From Polaromonas sp. (GTDB lineage: Bacteria; Pseudomonadota; Gammaproteobacteria; Burkholderiales; Burkholderiaceae_C): a DNA stretch of 64,000 nucleotides. The translations under genes and the position numbers were made by a program. Shown in pieces: positions 60,057 through 64,000 of the stretch (positions are counted from its first letter, which is position 1; each line of letters starts with the position of its first letter). The notes below the pieces were generated by a model that worked only from the letters and a program-made list of their open reading frames with translations, made no database searches and was not told the DNA's origin. The DNA is taken from the NCBI GenBank assembly GCA_013298945.1, contig JAAFJR010000004.1, positions 62,001 through 126,000 on the forward strand, written 5' to 3'.

Positions 60057-60838
60057 CTGAACTGCTACTTTCTGCTAAAAATCTGACCAAACACTTTGGT
60101 GGTTTGGCTGCGGTGAACGATGTCTCGATTGATCTGTTCAAAGGCCAAATTCATGCCGTGATTGGTCCTAATGGTGCGGGTAAATCAACCTTGACCAATT
60201 TGGTATCTGGCGATTTGGCTTTGACTTCTGGAAGTATCCAGCTGAATGGCCATGATGTTACGGGTTGGTCTGCTGAGAAAATATCAAAACAAGGTTTAGG
60301 GCGTAGTTTTCAAAAAACCAATGTATTTTTGCCGCTCAGTGTTTGGGACAATGTGCGTTTGGCAGCCCAATCGCGTAACAACCAACAACCTTGGAATCCG
60401 TTGACTTGGTTTAATACTACGCAAAATGCTATTATTTTAATAGCATCAAAATCAATGAATATGCCGGCTACAGCGATAATTGAACTCTGTAAACTTGAAA
60501 AAAGAATGCATGCTATCGCCGGAACCATCAGTCATGGTGAACAGCGCCAGCTTGAAATTGCGATGACTTTGGCAACCCAGCCGCAAGTTTTATTACTGGA
60601 CGAACCCTTGGCTGGCATGGGCGTGGCTGAAGCTGAGCGCATGATTGAACTACTGCACACCTTGAAAAAAGACCATGCCATGTTGCTGGTTGAGCATGAT
60701 ATGGATGCTGTATTCGCGCTGGCCGACAAATTAACTGTGATGGTTAATGGCCAAGTGATTGCGAGTGATATCCCAGGCAATGTGCGCGCTGATCCGAAAG
60801 TTCAAGCTGCTTATTTAGGTGAGGAAGAACATGTCTGA
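60053..60838 (+). CDS. Branched-chain-type ABC transporter ATP-binding protein, LivG
   Basis: A 261-residue ABC ATPase: Walker [14 protein letters not shown]-loop GRSFQKTNVF, signature ISHGEQRQLEIAM, Walker B VLLLDEPLAGMG, switch LVEHDMD. Residues ~125-140 (AIILIASKSMNMPATA) are encoded by a sense copy of the dispersed repeat in the helical subdomain between the Q-loop and the signature; relatives have a short loop there. All nucleotide-binding motifs are intact, so the transporter is probably functional. Its end overlaps the LivF gene by 8 bases. Confidence 0.92.
   Translation: MTELLLSAKNLTKHFGGLAAVNDVSIDLFKGQIHAVIGPNGAGKSTLTNLVSGDLALTSGSIQLNGHDVTGWSAEKISKQGLGRSFQKTNVFLPLSVWDNVRLAAQSRNNQQPWNPLTWFNTTQNAIILIASKSMNMPATAIIELCKLEKRMHAIAGTISHGEQRQLEIAMTLATQPQVLLLDEPLAGMGVAEAERMIELLHTLKKDHAMLLVEHDMDAVFALADKLTVMVNGQVIASDIPGNVRADPKVQAAYLGEEEHV
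60425..60473 (+). repeat. Dispersed repeat copy inside livG-type gene
   Basis: AATGCTATTATTTTAATAGC, then AATGAATATGCCGGCTACAG. Sense orientation, in frame. Confidence 0.85.
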
Positions 60839-61568
60839 TCTGCTTATTAATGCAAAAGGCTTGAACACACACTATGGTGCGAGCCACATCCTGCAATGCA
60901 TTGATTTTTCAGTTGCTCGTGGTGAAACTATTGGCCTGATGGGTCGCAATGGTATGGGTAAAAGCACCCTTCTGAAAAGCATGATGGGCTTGGTTAAACC
61001 TAGCTCAGGTACGGTCACCGTGATGGGGCAAGACATGACTGGCGCTGCGCCTTACAAAATTGCTCAATTAGGCGTTGCGTACGTACCAGAAGGACGAGGC
61101 ATTTTTGGCAACTTGAGCGTGATTGAGAACTTAAAGATGACTGCAAGAGCTGGCAAATCTGCGGCAGCTAGAATGCGTGCGGAAAAACGGCAAGACTGGA
61201 ACTATGAGCGTGTATTAGAAACTTTCCCAAGACTCAAAGAGCGATTGAATCACGGTGGACAACAGCTATCAGGTGGCGAGCAACAAATGCTAACTATAGG
61301 ACGCGCTTTGATGACTAACCCTGATGTCTTGATTTTGGACGAAGCCACCGAAGGTTTAGCGCCTTTGATTGCCAAAGAGATTTGGCGCATCTGCGGTGTG
61401 ATTCGCGAGTCGGGTATCAGCAGCATCATTGTGGATAAAAACTGGAAGCACGTGACGCAAATCACAGATCGGAATGTGATTTTAGTGAAAGGGCAAGTTG
61501 TTTTTGAAGGCAGTTCCGCTATGTTATTGGCTAAACCTGAAATTTTGCAACAACACCTAGGTGTTTAA
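60831..61568 (+). CDS. Branched-chain-type ABC transporter ATP-binding protein, LivF
   Basis: About 245 residues starting MSDLLINAKGLNTHYG; the ATG at 60819 lacks family similarity. Walker A GRNGMGKSTLL, Q-loop region GVAYVPEGRGIFGNLSVIEN, signature LSGGEQQMLTIGRAL, Walker B VLILDEATEGLAP. The switch His is replaced: family LVEQN reads IVDKNWKHV here. Last gene of the transporter operon; converges with a MarR gene 27 bases away. Confidence 0.93.
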   Translation: MSDLLINAKGLNTHYGASHILQCIDFSVARGETIGLMGRNGMGKSTLLKSMMGLVKPSSGTVTVMGQDMTGAAPYKIAQLGVAYVPEGRGIFGNLSVIENLKMTARAGKSAAARMRAEKRQDWNYERVLETFPRLKERLNHGGQQLSGGEQQMLTIGRALMTNPDVLILDEATEGLAPLIAKEIWRICGVIRESGISSIIVDKNWKHVTQITDRNVILVKGQVVFEGSSAMLLAKPEILQQHLGV

Positions 61569-61595
61569 ACTTTGACGGCTCTATCAGGCCAAGAA

Positions 61596-62024
61596 TCAGT
61601 TATAGATTTTTTGCAATAGACGCATCAGTGTTTTACGCTCGGTAGTCGTCAGCTTCGAAGCAGCATCGTCTTCCAGATCTTTTGCTGTTTGCTCCGCTTC
61701 TTTCATCAACTTTATACCAATTTCAGACAAATGCAGACCAATAACACGGCCATCGCTTGGGTGGGGTTTGCGCAATATCAATTCACGCTTTTCCAAGGTA
61801 TTTATCATGCCAACCAAGTTTGGCGGCAAAATATTTAGCTCAGAACATAGCTGGCGCGAACTGATACCAGGATTGTGAGTTATCAAGGATAAAACCGAAA
61901 AATCAACAGGCCGCAAGTCGTAAACAGCCATCCGCTTCAGAAAAAGGCCAATAATTTCTACGGCAGCGCGTCGTGCGTTGTACCCTAGCAATGATTCGAG
62001 GTAACTGGTATCTATTTTTTGCAC
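61596..62024 (-). CDS. MarR family transcriptional regulator
   Basis: A 142-residue winged-helix protein: VDFSVLSLITHNPGISSRQL, CSELNILPPNLVGMINTLEK, LILRKPHPSDGRVIGLHLSE. Compact, with no extra domains. It lies between the convergent transporter operon and the tannase-family gene 26 bases upstream, which it may regulate. Confidence 0.9.
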   Translation of the reverse strand: MQKIDTSYLESLLGYNARRAAVEIIGLFLKRMAVYDLRPVDFSVLSLITHNPGISSRQLCSELNILPPNLVGMINTLEKRELILRKPHPSDGRVIGLHLSEIGIKLMKEAEQTAKDLEDDAASKLTTTERKTLMRLLQKIYN

Positions 62025-62050
62025 GCTGGTTTTATTCTTTCGGTTGAGAA

Positions 62051-63817
62051 TTATTGACAGCTGAAATTCGCTGCTTCCTCAATGCTACCATTTCCTTTGT
62101 AGGTGGCAACTTTTGGGTATGCGCACAAAGGGCGTGTCCGTGTAGGAGACCACTCTTTAGGAAGTTCCGCATTCACGCCACCAGGATGACCTGCTCCGCG
62201 AACGGAAGCAATAATAGACTCTGGCGCAACACCCTGCTCCACCCATTTAACCAAAGGCGTGAGTGCATCAAATTGATCTGCAGCAGGCCCAGCGCTGCAA
62301 TGGTTCATACCGGGAACAGAAAAGTGACGAACAACACTAGCACTGTTCGGCACGTTGCTAGCCACGCGGTTAACCCAAGCACGGGTGTCTAACTCCGAGA
62401 ACACCGCATCGCTCACACCATGGTAAGTCAACATCTTAGCGCCGCGTTTTTGTATTGCGTTCATGTAGCTCGGCTTGTCGTAGCCGGTAGGACTCATGGT
62501 TTCGTCTGAACTCAGCGCAAAGCCATTAGGTTTACTGTAAATCGCCGCATGCAATTCGTCGTAGTTGCTATCAAACGCTTTGACAGTGCGCAAATCACCC
62601 GCGAAGATATAGCTTAGCGCACCAGGGTCTAAAGCTTGCGAGTTTTGATACTTCCATGCTGCCCAGTTAGCAGCGCTGATGCCGGCATCAAAGGGAAAAT
62701 TCGCATAAAAGTGTTTGCCGTCTGCCCCTTTACCACCAGCAAAGACTTGAGCCACTGTGTTCTTTTGTAAGTTGCTCAGGCACTTGCCATCACGTCCTGC
62801 GGTGCAAGTTGCAACATCACGTACAACATCAAATGCTTTTTGACATGCAGCAACGTCTTGCACCAATCCATCTTTCGCACCATCAAGTGCATCGCACTTA
62901 AACAAAATCGCATCAGCCACAATTTGACGATCTTGCGCGTTAAAACCTAGGCTGATATCTGGAAGTTTGACATTGGGCGCAAAAGGATGAGTCAAACTAG
63001 AAGATGCTAATGGCGTCTCTGGCGATAAGTCTTTCCACTGAGCTGACCCCCACACTTGAGCCAAAGCCGCTTGAGGCAAACGATAACCAGGCGCACCTAC
63101 TAAATAGCCATCGTATTGGTCTGCATAGCGTGATGCCGCAACCATCGTATGACGCCCACCGTTTGAGCAACCACCGATATATGATCGATCTGGCGCTTTG
63201 CCGTAAGCCACTGCAATCAAACCTTTCGCCATGGGCGTGAGCTTGCCAACAGCTCCATACCCGTAGTTTTGTCTTGCCTCAGGGTCCGCACCAAATGATG
63301 GATTTTGACTACCGTTGTGACCAGCATCAGAACTAATCACCGCAAAACCTTGATGTAACGCACCCGTCAACGGTCCACCACCTAATGCACCCAAGGCAGG
63401 TTGCACAACACCGTCTAAGCCGCCATTAACTTGGTGGTAAAACCGCCCATTCCACTGCGTTGGCAAACGCATTTCAAAACCGATGGCGTAGTCTTTGCCG
63501 TCTGTACCTTTACGCTCGTCCATGACACCTTTGACCAAGCAATGTGCTGGCGCATCGTAGGCTGTTTTCGGTGCGTTCGGTGCACCACTCATAGCCACTG
63601 CACCAGCCGCAACTGGAACGCTGCTAGTGATGCGAAGTTTGTCGTATTTGAACTTTGCGGTGATGTCAACACAACTGCCAGACATGACTGCAGGCTTAGC
63701 AGCACTCAGTAGTGCTGCAGCAGGTGCAACATCTTGATGCCCACCTAAATGTGAACAAGCTGAAAAGAGCGCCACACTGGCAACTCCTGCTGAAAAAGTT
63801 GCTAGCGTGGTTTTCAT
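62051..63817 (-). CDS. Tannase/feruloyl esterase family lipoprotein
   Basis: A 588-residue exported alpha/beta hydrolase. Lipoprotein-type signal with LFSAC near residue 20. The nucleophile elbow is GGCSNGGRHTMVAA (GCSxGG, Ser next to the conserved Cys), the acid lies in the DALDGAKDGLVQDV/LTYHGVSDAVFSELD part, and the His is in GMNHCSAGPAADQFDALTPL, pairing Cys with the elbow Cys. The family hydrolyses aromatic esters such as gallate or ferulate esters, or plastic-like esters. Downstream is a MarR gene; upstream a Bug-type binding protein gene, which suggests uptake and use of a plant-derived aromatic. Confidence 0.9.
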   Translation of the reverse strand: MKTTLATFSAGVASVALFSACSHLGGHQDVAPAAALLSAAKPAVMSGSCVDITAKFKYDKLRITSSVPVAAGAVAMSGAPNAPKTAYDAPAHCLVKGVMDERKGTDGKDYAIGFEMRLPTQWNGRFYHQVNGGLDGVVQPALGALGGGPLTGALHQGFAVISSDAGHNGSQNPSFGADPEARQNYGYGAVGKLTPMAKGLIAVAYGKAPDRSYIGGCSNGGRHTMVAASRYADQYDGYLVGAPGYRLPQAALAQVWGSAQWKDLSPETPLASSSLTHPFAPNVKLPDISLGFNAQDRQIVADAILFKCDALDGAKDGLVQDVAACQKAFDVVRDVATCTAGRDGKCLSNLQKNTVAQVFAGGKGADGKHFYANFPFDAGISAANWAAWKYQNSQALDPGALSYIFAGDLRTVKAFDSNYDELHAAIYSKPNGFALSSDETMSPTGYDKPSYMNAIQKRGAKMLTYHGVSDAVFSELDTRAWVNRVASNVPNSASVVRHFSVPGMNHCSAGPAADQFDALTPLVKWVEQGVAPESIIASVRGAGHPGGVNAELPKEWSPTRTRPLCAYPKVATYKGNGSIEEAANFSCQ

Positions 63818-63870
63818 TTTCTTGCCTCCATACTTAAAATATTATTTATTCAATCACCCTCATTACCCTT

Positions 63871-63901
63871 CACAAAATAGCCACAAGGTGGCTATTTTGT
63901 G
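63871..63901. terminator. Perfect 14-bp hairpin after the Bug-type gene
   Basis: CACAAAATAGCCAC-AAG-GTGGCTATTTTGTG begins one base from the stop of the minus-strand binding-protein gene. The stem ends in TTTTGTG on that strand. It would separate that gene from the tannase-family gene. Confidence 0.8.
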
Positions 63902-63902
63902 A

Positions 63903-64000
63903 TCACGCGTCGACTGTAAAACCAATGCGTTTGATCAGCGGACCCCAGCGCTCTAACTCCACTTGCGAGCTCTTCAACTGCTCTGCAGGTGTTCCGCCAA
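63903..64000 (-). CDS. Bug-family tripartite tricarboxylate transporter binding protein, C-terminus
   Basis: Only the last 31 codons lie in the window: GGTPAEQLKSSQVELERWGP then LIKRIGFTVDA and stop. The pattern (S/T)PxE, helix, RWGPLIK, G matches the C-terminus of Bug/TctC periplasmic binding proteins, very numerous in Burkholderiales. Start and ligand are outside the window. Confidence 0.7.
   Translation of the reverse strand, partial: GGTPAEQLKSSQVELERWGPLIKRIGFTVDA

Noticed and set aside
5164-60473. Dispersed repeats as a CRISPR array
   Set aside because: Copies are kilobases apart, occur in both orientations, and have no regular spacers or cas genes.

Overview
The window looks like a chromosomal segment of a betaproteobacterium of the order Burkholderiales, most likely family Comamonadaceae (Rhodoferax/Polaromonas-like). 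This is inferred from gene order (thrS-infC-rpmI-rplT-pheS-pheT-ihfA-merR-tRNA-Pro; zapB-like/zapA/6S RNA/TauE-SafE), moderate GC, and two dispersed repeat families typical of such genomes. No rRNA, CRISPR array, intact insertion sequence or prophage was seen.

Layout. 1-5.2 kb: end of a dienelactone hydrolase, a chalcone-isomerase-like exported protein, a GNAT enzyme, a DUF3820 protein, then a co-directional cassette of a minimal J-domain protein and three unrecognised proteins. 5.2-16 kb: a TetR/membrane-protein pair with twin operators, a BLUF photoreceptor, two lipoproteins, a BNR-repeat/MoaD-like pair, UspA, a cytochrome b561-YceI-YceI group, a SUI1-type factor, a metal-binding HMA protein, a DUF4399 protein and an AhpD-like protein next to gene remnants. 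16-18.3 kb: an accessory patch with an orphan ribbon-helix-helix protein, a MITE-like inverted repeat and an AT-rich P-loop ATPase. 18.3-23.6 kb: aminotransferase, nth, DUF808, CZB, DUF2189 and DUF2788 genes and an SRPBCC protein.

23.7-35.2 kb: a long minus-strand cobalamin uptake and salvage operon (btuB, substrate-binding protein, a 28-residue membrane peptide, cobU, btuF, btuC, btuD, cobO, an AT-rich membrane protein, cobQ, cobT, cobS, cobC) preceded by a cobalamin riboswitch. 35.3-39.4 kb: zapB-like, zapA, 6S RNA, a TauE/SafE exporter, two c-type cytochromes and tRNA-Pro(GGG). 39.4-47.5 kb: merR, ihfA and the translation cluster; infC appears to start at a rare ATA codon. 47.7-49.4 kb: lipoprotein, nucleotidyltransferase remnant, DUF4214 protein. 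49.4-61.6 kb: an aromatic acyl-CoA pathway, probably 2-aminobenzoate (anthranilate), with CoA ligase, acyl-CoA dehydrogenase, enoyl-CoA hydratase, MarR, an FAD monooxygenase/old-yellow-enzyme fusion, RidA and a divergent branched-chain-type ABC importer. 61.6-64 kb: MarR, a tannase/feruloyl-esterase-family lipoprotein and the end of a Bug-type binding protein.

The most unusual signal is a repeat of about 50 bp, containing a small hairpin and a GCCGGC-centred block, present in roughly 20 copies. Many copies sit between genes, often between convergent ones. At least seven genes (cobS, btuD, cobU, a trihaem cytochrome c twice, an acyl-CoA dehydrogenase, the monooxygenase fusion, livG) carry a copy inside the coding sequence with the reading frame kept open, in either orientation. 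In btuC/btuD the repeat supplies both the stop of one gene and the start of the next. This resembles the protein-embedded palindromic elements known from Rickettsia, and I know of no description of it for this group.
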